From: Spirosoma utsteinense
GTDB lineage: Bacteria; Bacteroidota; Bacteroidia; Cytophagales; Spirosomataceae
Assembly: GCF_014282275.1 (NCBI RefSeq)
Contig: NZ_VFIA01000013.1
Span: 1 to 64,000 of the forward strand
DNA: 64,000 nucleotides
Direction of reading: 5' to 3'
Part shown: piece by piece, positions 17,468-26,360 of the stretch
How positions within the stretch are numbered: the first letter of the stretch is position 1
Layout of the letters: every line of letters starts with the position of its first letter
Notes under the pieces: generated by a model
Databases searched by the model: none
Seen by the model: only the letters and a program-made list of their open reading frames with translations
Told to the model about the DNA's origin: nothing
Program-made: the position numbers and the translations under genes

Positions 17468-17500
17468 TTGCGCAAGTCAGTCCTTTTGCGTCTATATTTG
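17468..17500 (+). promoter_or_regulatory. Promoter of topA
   Basis: TTG at 17468 and TATATTTG at 17493 are separated by 22 bases, matching the Bacteroidota TTG/TAnnTTTG arrangement. The start codon is 65 bases downstream. Confidence 0.5.
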
Positions 17501-17565
17501 AGCCGGACCGTCCCGCAGTCAGCGGTAATGTACCACGAAAGCACCACCCAACCTGAATTTAAAAC

Positions 17566-20262
17566 ATGTCGAAAAACTTAGTCATTGTAGAGTCGCCAGC
17601 GAAGGCAAAGACCATCGAAGGTTACTTGGGCAAAGACTTCACGGTGAAGTCCAGTTTCGGTCACGTCCGTGATTTACCCAAAGATGGACTCGCTGTCGAC
17701 GTGACCGATGGCTTCCGACCGTCTTACGAAATCTCGCCGGACAAGAAAAAGCTGGTGAGCGAACTGAAGTCGCTGGCAAAAGCGGCCGACGAAGTATGGC
17801 TCGCGACGGATGATGACCGCGAAGGGGAAGCTATTTCATGGCACCTCAAAGAAGCCCTTGGGTTACGCGATAACACCAAACGCATCGTTTTTCGGGAGAT
17901 TACAAAGAATGCTATCCTGAACGCCATCAAGTCGCCCCGGACGATCGACGTTGACCTGGTGAACGCACAGCAGGCCCGGCGTGTGCTCGACCGACTGGTT
18001 GGGTATGAACTCTCGCCGGTGTTGTGGCGTAAGATCAAGGGCGGGCAGAGTTTGTCGGCGGGCCGGGTGCAATCGGTAGCGTTACGGCTGGTAGTCGAAC
18101 GGGAACGGGAAGTTGATAGTCACCAGTCGAAATCGTCGTTCAAAGTAACGGCCCAGTTTATTGTCGACGGCACGAAAGTGCTGAACGCCGAGCTTCCCAA
18201 AAACTTTGCCACATCAGGCGAGGCCCGTGCGTTTTTGCAGCAGTGTATCGGGGCGACCTATACCATCAAGAATCTGGAGACGAAGCCCGCCAAAAAATCA
18301 CCGGCTCCGCCTTTTACCACCTCTACCCTTCAGCAGGAATCGTCGCGCAAACTCGGTTACTCAGTCGACCGGACCATGCGGATTGCCCAGAACCTGTATG
18401 AAGCCGGTAAGATTTCCTACATGCGTACCGACTCGCTGAACCTCTCGCAGGAAGCTGTCGACAAGGCGGTAGCCGAGATCTCGACCGAGTTTGGAGAGAA
18501 ATACATTCAGACCCGTCATTTCAAGAACAAGAACGAGTCGGCTCAGGAAGCCCACGAAGCCATCCGCCCCACGAATTTCAACGATCGGAATGCCGGGGGT
18601 GACCGCGACCAGAAGCGCCTGTACGAACTGATTTGGAAGCGGGCTATTGCTTCCCAGATGGCCGATGCCCAGCTCGAACGGACGACCGTCACCATTAATA
18701 TCAAGTTCGCCAACGGGGCCACGGCCACGGTTATAACCGAAGCATCGGTAGATGACAGCCCGTTTGCTGATGTAATCGATGCACAAGTTGCTCCAGGTAA
18801 AACCATTACGTTCCCGTCGGAACTGGTTGCGCAAGGCGAGGTAATTAAATTCGACGGCTTTCTGCGCGTATATCTCGAATCGAAGGATGATGACGACGAC
18901 GAAGACGCCAAGGGAATGCTGCCTCCGCTTTCCATTGGCCAGGACCTGAACCTCGGTCAGATGAAGGCTACCGAGAAGTTCACCCGCCCGCAACCCCGCT
19001 ATGCTGAAGCATCGCTGGTGAAGAAACTGGAAGAAATGGGTATTGGACGCCCATCGACCTACGCCCCAACAATCTCGACGATCGTAAACCGGGGGTATGT
19101 AGTGAAGCAGGACAAGCCCGGTCAGGAACGTAAGTTTACGGAGTTCACGCTTCAGAAGGATCGGATCAGCGAGACAAGCGGCAAAGAGAATTTCGGCTCG
19201 GAGAAAGCTAAACTGTTCCCGACCAACACGGGTATTGTGGTAAACGATTTTCTGGTCGAGTACTTCCCGGATATTGTCGATTTTAAATTCACCGCCACGG
19301 TGGAGAAAGACTTCGATGAGATCGCTGATGGAAAGATGAACTGGCAGACAATGCTTCAGGACTTCTACGGCGATTTCCACAAGAACATCGAAGAAATTCA
19401 GGGATCATCGATCGTATCGTTCAAAACAGGGGCCCGCGAGTTGGGACTCGACCCGCGTACGGGCAAAAAAGTATCGGCCCGACTGGGTAAATACGGTGCT
19501 TATGCGCAGATCGGCGAAGCTACCGACGAAGAGAAACCGCAGTATGCCAATCTCCGGGACGGCATGTTGATCGAAACGATCTCCCTGGACGATGCGCTCA
19601 ACCTGTTCTCCCTACCCCGCGAGGTTGGTTTCTTCGAAGACCAGGCCATGACCATCGGTATCGGTAAGTTCGGTCCGTATGTAAAGCATGATGGCAAGTA
19701 CGTATCGCTCACCAAAGAAGACGATCCGTATACGATCTCCGCTGAGCGGACCATCGAGCTGATCCAGCAGAAACGCGCCGAATCGGTCAGTGAAGCGCTG
19801 GGTGAATATGAAGGCACGCTGGTGGCGACTGGTAAGGGCCGTTTCGGACCCTACGTCAAGCACAACGATAAATACATTTCGATTCCCCGCAACGAGCAGC
19901 TGGCAACGCTGACCCTCGACCGCGCCATCGAACTGATTCTGGCCAAGCGGCAGGCTGAAGCCAACAAGTACATCAAAGAGTTTCCGGAGAACCCGGCGGT
20001 GAAAGTTGTCAACGGGCAATACGGACCTTACCTGGCGGTGGGTAAACGCAACGTCAAAATACCTAAAGATGTTGACCCCGCTCTGCTAACCCTGGAACAG
20101 TGTCTGGAAATGGCCGGTGGCGACACAACGCCATCGAAAACGCCAGCCAAGAAGACGGCGGCCAAAGCGCCCGCCAAAACCAAAACCGCTACGGCGAAAA
20201 CGGCTACGGCTACCCGTAAGCCAGCGGCAAAAGAGAAAGCCGTTGCCAGTAAAAAGAAATAA
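17566..20262 (+). CDS. topA: DNA topoisomerase I (type IA) with lysine/alanine-rich tail
   Basis: An 898-residue enzyme that relaxes negative supercoils. The TOPRIM domain opens with NLVIVESPAKAKTIEGYLG (Glu9) and has the acidic triad in TDDDREGE near residue 85. The active-site Tyr285 lies in ISYMRTDSLNLS. The central domain ends with GIGRPSTYAPT. The C-terminal part has four copies of the beta repeat seen in TopA proteins without zinc fingers (GRFGPYVKH, GQYGPYLAVG and relatives). The last 50 residues are Lys/Ala/Pro/Thr-rich and resemble histone H1 tails, probably adding nonspecific DNA binding. An acidic insert, DDDDDEDAKG, lies at about residue 444. Confidence 0.97.
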   Translation: MSKNLVIVESPAKAKTIEGYLGKDFTVKSSFGHVRDLPKDGLAVDVTDGFRPSYEISPDKKKLVSELKSLAKAADEVWLATDDDREGEAISWHLKEALGLRDNTKRIVFREITKNAILNAIKSPRTIDVDLVNAQQARRVLDRLVGYELSPVLWRKIKGGQSLSAGRVQSVALRLVVEREREVDSHQSKSSFKVTAQFIVDGTKVLNAELPKNFATSGEARAFLQQCIGATYTIKNLETKPAKKSPAPPFTTSTLQQESSRKLGYSVDRTMRIAQNLYEAGKISYMRTDSLNLSQEAVDKAVAEISTEFGEKYIQTRHFKNKNESAQEAHEAIRPTNFNDRNAGGDRDQKRLYELIWKRAIASQMADAQLERTTVTINIKFANGATATVITEASVDDSPFADVIDAQVAPGKTITFPSELVAQGEVIKFDGFLRVYLESKDDDDDEDAKGMLPPLSIGQDLNLGQMKATEKFTRPQPRYAEASLVKKLEEMGIGRPSTYAPTISTIVNRGYVVKQDKPGQERKFTEFTLQKDRISETSGKENFGSEKAKLFPTNTGIVVNDFLVEYFPDIVDFKFTATVEKDFDEIADGKMNWQTMLQDFYGDFHKNIEEIQGSSIVSFKTGARELGLDPRTGKKVSARLGKYGAYAQIGEATDEEKPQYANLRDGMLIETISLDDALNLFSLPREVGFFEDQAMTIGIGKFGPYVKHDGKYVSLTKEDDPYTISAERTIELIQQKRAESVSEALGEYEGTLVATGKGRFGPYVKHNDKYISIPRNEQLATLTLDRAIELILAKRQAEANKYIKEFPENPAVKVVNGQYGPYLAVGKRNVKIPKDVDPALLTLEQCLEMAGGDTTPSKTPAKKTAAKAPAKTKTATAKTATATRKPAAKEKAVASKKK

Positions 20263-20273
20263 AACCATTGATC

Positions 20274-20356
20274 ACAGCCGTAGTGTTGTGGTGGAGATAT
20301 TGTTAGCAGGTTAACGCCTGGTACCCTCTCCACCCCAACACGACGGCTGTAGTTTT
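20274..20356 (+). terminator. Long hairpin terminator of topA
   Basis: Arms 20274-20296 and 20328-20350 pair at 21 of 23 positions around a 31-base loop, followed by AGTTTTA. It begins 11 bases after the topA stop. Confidence 0.65.
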
Positions 20357-20407
20357 ACCAGGATCTATTTTGTTAACAGTAAACGTCCATTTTCGTATTT
20401 TGTCGGT

Positions 20408-21106
20408 ATGAACATTCGTCGGAAGATAGTTGTCCTGTCAGGAGCGGGTATTAGTGCAGAAAGTGGTATTCCCACCTTTCGGGCCTCCGATGGGTTATGG
20501 GAAAATCATCGGATCGAAGACGTAGCCACGCCGGAAGCCTGGGAACGCAACCCCGACCTGGTGCAGGATTTTTACAACCAGCGCCGTAAACAGGCGCTGA
20601 GCGTTCAGCCAAACGCGGGTCATCTGGCGCTGGTAAAGCTGGAGGAAGCCTTCGACGTGACGGTCATCACGCAGAACGTAGACAACCTGCATGAAAAAGC
20701 CGGCTCAACGCATGTCATTCACCTCCATGGTGAACTGTTCAAATCGCGCAGTACCGTCGATGAGTCGCTGGTATACGACATCGACGGGTGGGAGATCCGG
20801 AAAGGCGATGTGTGCGAAAAAGGGGCCCAGCTTCGCCCGCACATCGTCTGGTTTGGCGAGGCCGTTCCGATGATGGACGTAGCGCTGGAGGCAACGGCAC
20901 AGGCCGACATACTGATCGTTGTTGGCACATCACTAAACGTGTATCCGGCCGCTGGTCTGGCGTATGCGGCCCCGGACGGAGTTCCTCTTTACATCGTCGA
21001 TCCCAATACCCCTACCATGCACAAACGGGCTAACGTTACCTTCATTACCGAACCGGCTACAATAGGATTGACCGCCCTGGCCGAACAGCTTCTCGCAACG
21101 ACCTAA
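20408..21106 (+). CDS. cobB: Sirtuin NAD-dependent protein deacylase, zinc-less type
   Basis: A 232-residue Sir2-family protein that removes acyl groups from lysines using NAD. NAD motifs are GAGISAESGIPTFR and TQNVDNLHEKAG; the catalytic base is His107 in HLHGELF; GTSLNVYPAAG and VDPN complete the fold. Tyr56 and Arg59 form the YxxR pair that in SIRT5 and CobB selects succinyl and malonyl lysine. The two CxxC pairs that normally hold structural zinc are absent: the segment between SRSTVDES and GAQLRPHIVWFGE has a single Cys. The gene starts after the topA terminator and is probably a separate unit. Confidence 0.93.
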   Translation: MNIRRKIVVLSGAGISAESGIPTFRASDGLWENHRIEDVATPEAWERNPDLVQDFYNQRRKQALSVQPNAGHLALVKLEEAFDVTVITQNVDNLHEKAGSTHVIHLHGELFKSRSTVDESLVYDIDGWEIRKGDVCEKGAQLRPHIVWFGEAVPMMDVALEATAQADILIVVGTSLNVYPAAGLAYAAPDGVPLYIVDPNTPTMHKRANVTFITEPATIGLTALAEQLLATT

Positions 21107-21161
21107 CTTGGTTAGACAATGCCGATGGTCCTGATCCTGGCGGCATTGGGGACCCTCAGGC

Positions 21162-22829
21162 TCAGTCCTGACCAATCCATTCGATTGCCGTTAGCAGGGC
21201 TCTATCCGTTCGGGACAATATATCGTCACAGGAAGGACGTGCTTCGGTATCGATTGGAACGCCCTGCCCCTGCACCGCTATTCCATCTACCGTATAGACG
21301 CCGATTCCGGTAAATCGGGTTCGGTAGTTGCCGGGAAAAGTTACGTAACTCACAACGCCATTCGCTCCGGCCGACTGGCTACCAATAATCCTGGCACGGG
21401 GTGCCGTTCGCAAGGCCGCACAAGTCGATTCGGCAGCACTTTGCGTATGGGTGTTGCAGAGGATGGCAACTTTCCCCCGATAATAGCTCGTATTGGTTCG
21501 GCCCACATACCGGATAGGGCTGATATTGAACAGACCTGGGCGAGATAAGTCTGGCTTTGTGAAGCGGGCAAACCCGGCTGGAGCGGGATTGAGATACCTC
21601 GCTAGCCGCTGGTATGTTCCTTTTGAATAGGTCCGTACATCGAAGATTATTCCTTTCCGATCCCGAAACTGCTTCATCAACCGCTTTACCCCACCTGCGC
21701 GTAACCGGCCCATATCAACATAGCCAATTGTTGCGGGAATCTCTTTTGGTCGGGTAGTTTCTGCGCTCTTGTAGCGATAACCGAACGTTTGGAATGGATA
21801 ACGCTGGACTTCCTTTTGCACCCGTTGACCCTGCCTGAGCAGTTCGAGCGTAACCCCGGCTTGTGTGCCTGCCAGTAACGATGCTGAGATCAGCTGTATA
21901 TCAACTGACCGGTTTGACCCAGTAGCATAGCGACTACGCTCACCGATAAGTTGGGAAAGAGGCTTTCCATCGATCCGAACAATCCGATCCCCTCGTTCGA
22001 TACCATTCAGCCGACTCAGGGAGTCATTGTAAAAGCCGGTAACCAGCAACGTATCACCGACAATGGTATGTTGGAAGGGTGGAAACAGATAGGATGGCGT
22101 CGACAGTAGCTGGTATTTTTTCGGAACGTAGAGCTCGGCATGACTATCCTGTATGGTAGCGATTAGCTCCCGCAGAGCGAGTTGGTAGGTCAACGTATCG
22201 GTTGCCTGCTGGAAGGTAGGCACCAGCTCGGTCAGCACCTGGCTCCAGTCTCTGCCAATCAGGTACTTGCCCGGATAAAAATACTCGATGATATTCCAGT
22301 AGCGGATGAGGCCAACCAACCGGTATGTTTCGTTGGGGAAAGCCATCGCGCTGTAGGCAGGCACGTTGAATTCGAGTCGGTTCCGTAACGGATTCCAGTG
22401 TACATACCGATTGGAGCGCTGGTTGGGATTCATGGCTACCAGATGCAATTGTTCCCGCAGTGGTGCCGTAAAGAGTGTCGTATCAGCCAGCCAGGTCAAA
22501 TCCAGATTCTGCCGGAAAACAGAAGCGGATGTGTCAGTCTTGTCACAGCTGATGCAGGGCTTGACTGGCCCCAGGTTCTGAACCAATGTCAGTAGAGACG
22601 CCGACAGTGTTTCTCTGGAATCGAGCTGTGGGGCCGCTTCCAGCAGCTGAACCAGTTGCTGATCCCAGTCGCGTCTACCCCTGGCTACTTCGGTGTGGTA
22701 ATAGTTGAGAAAGCCCCATACTTTGCCGATGACCACCCTGGACTGGGTTGGTGTCAGCGTAGGTCCGGACTGACTCAGCCCAGGGATGGCCAGTATCAAT
22801 AAGTACAAAATCCAGCGAAAACAGAGCAT
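21162..22829 (-). CDS. Secreted S41-family serine peptidase
   Basis: A 555-residue exported protease related to C-terminal processing and tricorn-core peptidases. The start is placed at the ATG at 22827-22829 (MLCFRWILYLLILAIPGLSQ), which gives a clean signal peptide; the frame runs 35 codons further upstream without one. A helical N-terminal domain of about 200 residues precedes a PDZ-like part (LNGIERGDRIVRIDGKPL) and the S41 fold, with the nucleophile in HTQSAAES (about residue 464). Such proteins in Bacteroidota often lie in the periplasm or on the surface. The substrate is unknown. It may be in one unit with the esterase upstream on the same strand, 180 bases away. Confidence 0.85.
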   Translation of the reverse strand: MLCFRWILYLLILAIPGLSQSGPTLTPTQSRVVIGKVWGFLNYYHTEVARGRRDWDQQLVQLLEAAPQLDSRETLSASLLTLVQNLGPVKPCISCDKTDTSASVFRQNLDLTWLADTTLFTAPLREQLHLVAMNPNQRSNRYVHWNPLRNRLEFNVPAYSAMAFPNETYRLVGLIRYWNIIEYFYPGKYLIGRDWSQVLTELVPTFQQATDTLTYQLALRELIATIQDSHAELYVPKKYQLLSTPSYLFPPFQHTIVGDTLLVTGFYNDSLSRLNGIERGDRIVRIDGKPLSQLIGERSRYATGSNRSVDIQLISASLLAGTQAGVTLELLRQGQRVQKEVQRYPFQTFGYRYKSAETTRPKEIPATIGYVDMGRLRAGGVKRLMKQFRDRKGIIFDVRTYSKGTYQRLARYLNPAPAGFARFTKPDLSRPGLFNISPIRYVGRTNTSYYRGKVAILCNTHTQSAAESTCAALRTAPRARIIGSQSAGANGVVSYVTFPGNYRTRFTGIGVYTVDGIAVQGQGVPIDTEARPSCDDILSRTDRALLTAIEWIGQD

Positions 22830-23007
22830 ATAAAGAGCGTTATGAAGCAGATGATGACCAACCTGATCATATCCATAAGCCATAACGACCCCATTTCTCG
22901 CGGGTAGGTCACGCCGTTTAAGATGTTTTAACAAAATGCGGTAAAAACCCTGCTCTTATTTCTGCCTGGTGAGGGAAAAGACAAAGCGCCGGAGAAGCCA
23001 CCTGGCG

Positions 23008-23886
23008 TTACTGGGTCAACTGGCGCATAAAAAACGTCAGCGCTTCGAGGTGAACGTCAATATCGTTGGGGTAGTCGTGCTTGCCCCCTATTACTTTCAA
23101 AAGAACAACTTCGGGTTTCCCTTTTTGCCGATACGTGTAGCGTTCGATGGTTTTTCCGTCGGTAGGGTCAACATCGGGCAAGGACTCGCGGGCGGGATCT
23201 CCCTTGTAACGGGCCAGGCCAGCCCAGTAGTTTAAGGTACGCTCTGTAGACCGCACAACGCCCATGTTCATGTTCCTGCCCAAAATCACCGGGCCGCCCT
23301 GGTATGGGTTGATTGGGTCAAGGGTTCCATTGATAATCATCATGGCGACCGCTTTGCCCGATGGCTGGCAATCCAGGTTTGTTGAGTCAGGAAGATTGGC
23401 GATGATAGCCGTTATCGCCCGGAACGTGGTCGGCATCGTTAGCGCTAGTTTATAGGCCATGTGCCCCCCTCCCGATGTACCTGCGGCAAAGACGCGTGAT
23501 GGATCGATCTGATAGCGTTTCTGGAAATAACGAATCATACCGTCGAAAAAAGCCTGCTCATTGATATTCTCCAGATTGGCCTGTGCGGGCGACAATTTCC
23601 GGCATTCATTCCAGTAGCGCTTATACCCGTCCGGGTAAACAACCAGTACCCGACTGGCATTGGCCTGCTGCTCCATCCGCTCAGTCGACTTCATCATACC
23701 CTCTCCCGTTCCGCCTGAACCGTGTAAGACGAACATCAGGCTGGATCGATCAGGGAGTGTAGCGGGCGTGTTGTAGTGAAACACACGATAGTGGCCCTCA
23801 ATCAGCAGGGAGTCGCTAACCAGCTGAGCCCTGGCAAACGAAGCGCTAAGGCCAGCAAGCAGGCAGACCATCATTGACCTTTTCAT
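23008..23886 (-). CDS. Secreted PHB-depolymerase/LpqC-like esterase
   Basis: A 292-residue alpha/beta hydrolase with a signal peptide (MKRSMMVCLLAGLSASFARA). The oxyanion segment is VLHGSGGTGEGM, the nucleophile is in AGTSGGGHMAYK, the acid is probably in INGTLDPINP and the His in GGKHDYPND. This order matches COG3509-type polyhydroxybutyrate depolymerases and feruloyl esterases. The true polymer or ester substrate is not evident. The start at the ATG for MKRSMM is preferred over one four codons upstream because it gives a better signal peptide. Confidence 0.82.
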   Translation of the reverse strand: MKRSMMVCLLAGLSASFARAQLVSDSLLIEGHYRVFHYNTPATLPDRSSLMFVLHGSGGTGEGMMKSTERMEQQANASRVLVVYPDGYKRYWNECRKLSPAQANLENINEQAFFDGMIRYFQKRYQIDPSRVFAAGTSGGGHMAYKLALTMPTTFRAITAIIANLPDSTNLDCQPSGKAVAMMIINGTLDPINPYQGGPVILGRNMNMGVVRSTERTLNYWAGLARYKGDPARESLPDVDPTDGKTIERYTYRQKGKPEVVLLKVIGGKHDYPNDIDVHLEALTFFMRQLTQ

Positions 23887-24115
23887 TCCTGTTACCATAA
23901 AACATACAACCGTTATGATGACCCGTATCCGCAGGCCTGACCGGTGCAGATTGACGAATCAATGGCCCAAGATACTGACAGGACGTCACACCCCGTTTGA
24001 ATGTCTATGAATTTACGTCCCGGCTGATGAGCGCCGATACGTTATTCGTAACCTTTTTCGCCTATTGGGGTTGAAGAGGGACTCTTTACCGTAGCCGTTG
24101 GAAACGGCCTGTTTT

Positions 24116-24841
24116 ATGCAATCTGTACCCACACCCGATTTAGCGGCCAAAACCCGGTTGGCCCACGAGCGGCTCAACGACCATTACGGCATCCAGGCTA
24201 TTTACGGCCGGGCCGACCCCATGCACGAGCTGGTCGGCACGATTCTCTCCCATCGGACTACCCACGCTAACGAGGTGACGGCTTACCGCACGATGCGCGA
24301 GCGGTTCCCAACCTGGGAAGGAGTACGCGACGCCCCCCTCGCCGACCTGATCGACGCGATACAAACGGCCAACTACCCTGAAATAAAAGCGCCTTACATA
24401 CAAAATATGCTGACGCACCTGATTCGGGAGACCGGGGCAGCCAACATTGATTTCTTACGAGACCTGTCGACCGAAGACGCGATGAAGTGGCTCACCGACC
24501 TGCCCGGTATCGGACTCAAGACGGCGACGCTTTTGCTGCTGTTCAATTTCCAGAAACCCGTTTTGCCCGTCGATACCCACGTCCACCGCGTTACCCAGCG
24601 CATTGGTGCCATTGGTTCCCGGGTAAGCGCCGAGAAAGCCCATGCCCTGCTGCTCGCCAGTCTACCGGCTGACGCCGGGGTGCTGTTCAACTTCCACAAA
24701 CACTTTTACTGGCACGGCCAGCGCGTCTGCACCTGGTACTCGCCCAGGTGTGGTGAGTGTGTACTGAGGGATATGTGCGACTTCTATGCTGCTGGCGGTA
24801 CAACGATTCTCAGCAGTACACCCGTGCGGAAAAAGAAGTAA
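24116..24841 (+). CDS. Endonuclease III-like base-excision enzyme
   Basis: A 241-residue HhH-GPD protein. The hairpin LPGIGLKTATLLLL carries the Lys used by bifunctional glycosylase/lyases, and the catalytic Asp is in PVDTHVHRV. The C-terminus has a [4Fe-4S] loop with spacing C-x6-C-x2-C-x5-C. These suit removal of oxidised pyrimidines with AP-lyase activity. The N-terminal helix reads LVGTILSHRTTHANEV, where SHRT replaces the SxQT of Nth, so the lesion preference may differ from the housekeeping enzyme; a second nth elsewhere is likely. The ATG at 24116 is preferred over the TTG at 24098. Confidence 0.88.
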   Translation: MQSVPTPDLAAKTRLAHERLNDHYGIQAIYGRADPMHELVGTILSHRTTHANEVTAYRTMRERFPTWEGVRDAPLADLIDAIQTANYPEIKAPYIQNMLTHLIRETGAANIDFLRDLSTEDAMKWLTDLPGIGLKTATLLLLFNFQKPVLPVDTHVHRVTQRIGAIGSRVSAEKAHALLLASLPADAGVLFNFHKHFYWHGQRVCTWYSPRCGECVLRDMCDFYAAGGTTILSSTPVRKKK

Positions 24842-24890
24842 CCCCGCCATTGCGACGTGTCCGGGGACAATCATTCGCAGCGACGGGGTT
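24840..24890. terminator. Possible bidirectional terminator
   Basis: AACCCCG at 24840, overlapping the stop codon, pairs with CGGGGTT at 24884, with further partial pairing inside. It lies between two convergent genes. There is no clear T-run. Confidence 0.4.
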
Positions 24891-24908
24891 AAGAAAAGAG
24901 GACTGGAG

Positions 24909-25709
24909 CTAGCTTTTTGCTCCGTATTTCCGTTCGTGGAAACCCTGCGACTGCTCGACCCAGTTATCCCGTTCGATACGACCCGGGAAAAACTCGATGA
25001 TACCATTCACGGTGTCAACATCTTCTTTCGTAAAATTAGCGATCTGGCGGAACGTGTATATGCCAAGGCTATGCAGTTTACGTTCGAGGAAGGGGCCTAT
25101 GCCAACGATGTCTTTCAGGTCATCGGCTTCGGCAGCCGTGGCCCGACCAATTCGGTCGAAGTTGACCTCACCAGCCCGGGACGCAATACGATTCAGTACA
25201 GCCGCTTCGGTGTTGTTGGCACCAGGTGAATCGAATACCAGCGTCGATGCGGCTACCGGCGCGGCAATTGGCTCTTCGATGCGGCCATGTAAATCCAGCG
25301 CCAGGGCATCGGGTTCCGTAGCGGACTGAACGGGAACGTCCTCAAAAACAACCCGTTGGCTGATCGAGATCGGCTCTTCATCAGTTAGTTCAGGGGTATC
25401 GTCATGAGAATAAGCCGGGAGTAAGGGGTCGGCCGAGACGAAGGTCACGGGGGGGTCGTTCACCGGCTTTGAAACAGCTACTTCATGGGCGGGCGTTAGT
25501 AGCGTATCACGGGCGGGAACAGCCGTTTTTACCGACTTGCGGCATTCATTCAATTCTGCTTCTTTATCAGCAATGGACGAACGTAACGCATTGATCCGGC
25601 CACTGAGCACCAGTCGGCCAAGCAACCAGCCTACGAAAGCAGCAAAGGCTAATAGCAACAGTATTTCGGCAAGGGCAACGGGCCGACTCAAAGGATCTAA
25701 TCCAAACAT
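24909..25709 (-). CDS. Membrane-anchored helix-hairpin-helix protein, long paralogue
   Basis: A 266-residue protein: one N-terminal membrane helix (about 13-35), a short coiled region with Glu/Cys, a variable low-complexity middle of about 120 residues and a C-terminal domain of about 90 residues. The last part contains DDLKDIVGIGPFLERKLHSL and GIYTFRQIANF, the helix-hairpin-helix pattern of proteins annotated as flap-endonuclease-1-like (COG3743) that are also found fused to ribosomal L21. The C-terminal region is highly similar to that of the next gene, showing tandem duplication. The function is unknown; DNA or RNA binding at the membrane is possible. It is the last gene of a leftward cluster starting with an OmpA-like protein. 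Confidence 0.8.
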   Translation of the reverse strand: MFGLDPLSRPVALAEILLLLAFAAFVGWLLGRLVLSGRINALRSSIADKEAELNECRKSVKTAVPARDTLLTPAHEVAVSKPVNDPPVTFVSADPLLPAYSHDDTPELTDEEPISISQRVVFEDVPVQSATEPDALALDLHGRIEEPIAAPVAASTLVFDSPGANNTEAAVLNRIASRAGEVNFDRIGRATAAEADDLKDIVGIGPFLERKLHSLGIYTFRQIANFTKEDVDTVNGIIEFFPGRIERDNWVEQSQGFHERKYGAKS

Positions 25710-25787
25710 GATTTTGTCGATTTATGAGTTATGATTAGTCGTATGGGGCGTTGCTTTTGACGGGAGACGGCCAGCAGCAACGCTCTT

Positions 25788-26282
25788 CTACCGTTTTTTT
25801 GCCAATTCAATTGACTGACCGACCCAGTTTTCGCGTTCGATACGACCCGGAAAAAATTCGATCACATCGTTGACCAGGTTAATATCCTCCTGATTGAAGT
25901 TCGCGATCTGCCGGAATGTATAGATACCAACGGCGTGAAGTTTCCTTTCGAGAAACGGGCCTACACCCACGATCGCCTTAAGATCGTCGGCTTCGTCGGC
26001 CGACGCATAGCCAATACGGTCCAGGTTTAGTTCGCCGGACCGCGCAGCAATGCGGTTCAGGACTACGACCTCTTCAGGGCTGCCTGCTACAGCAAGCGGA
26101 GCGGGTGAGCGCAGGCAGTCGTCCAGTTCCCGTACCGTGCCGGCCAGCCCCCCTTCGAGGTGACGGATAGTACGCTGACGGGAAACGTAACCAATGATAA
26201 AGCCCAGTGTACCCGCAACAAACAGCATAATCCACTGTTGCAGCTGAGCATCGGGTAAGGCAAGGGGATTCATGTCGAACAT
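25788..26282 (-). CDS. Membrane-anchored helix-hairpin-helix protein, short paralogue
   Basis: A 164-residue protein with one membrane helix near residues 15-35 and the same C-terminal helix-hairpin-helix unit as the neighbouring gene (DDLKAIVGVGPFLERKLHAV, then EFFPGRIERENW). Both also share LNRIA and LDRIG/FDRIG just before it. The variable middle found in the longer copy is missing. The two copies sit 78 bases apart on the same strand downstream of the OmpA-like gene, so all three are probably expressed together. Confidence 0.8.
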   Translation of the reverse strand: MFDMNPLALPDAQLQQWIMLFVAGTLGFIIGYVSRQRTIRHLEGGLAGTVRELDDCLRSPAPLAVAGSPEEVVVLNRIAARSGELNLDRIGYASADEADDLKAIVGVGPFLERKLHAVGIYTFRQIANFNQEDINLVNDVIEFFPGRIERENWVGQSIELAKKR

Positions 26283-26360
26283 GACTTTGGGAGTTTTAAC
26301 GTTAGGGGTCAGTGGTTATGCTGTACTGAAATAGCCAACCACCCATGGATTGAACTGAGC

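Noticed and set aside
17421-17502. 26-codon ORF with a signal-peptide-like sequence upstream of topA
   Set aside because: It overlaps the topA promoter boxes and has no supporting ribosome site.
18361-19380. Reverse ORF of 339 codons inside topA
   Set aside because: It is antisense to conserved topoisomerase domains and shows no recognisable domain.
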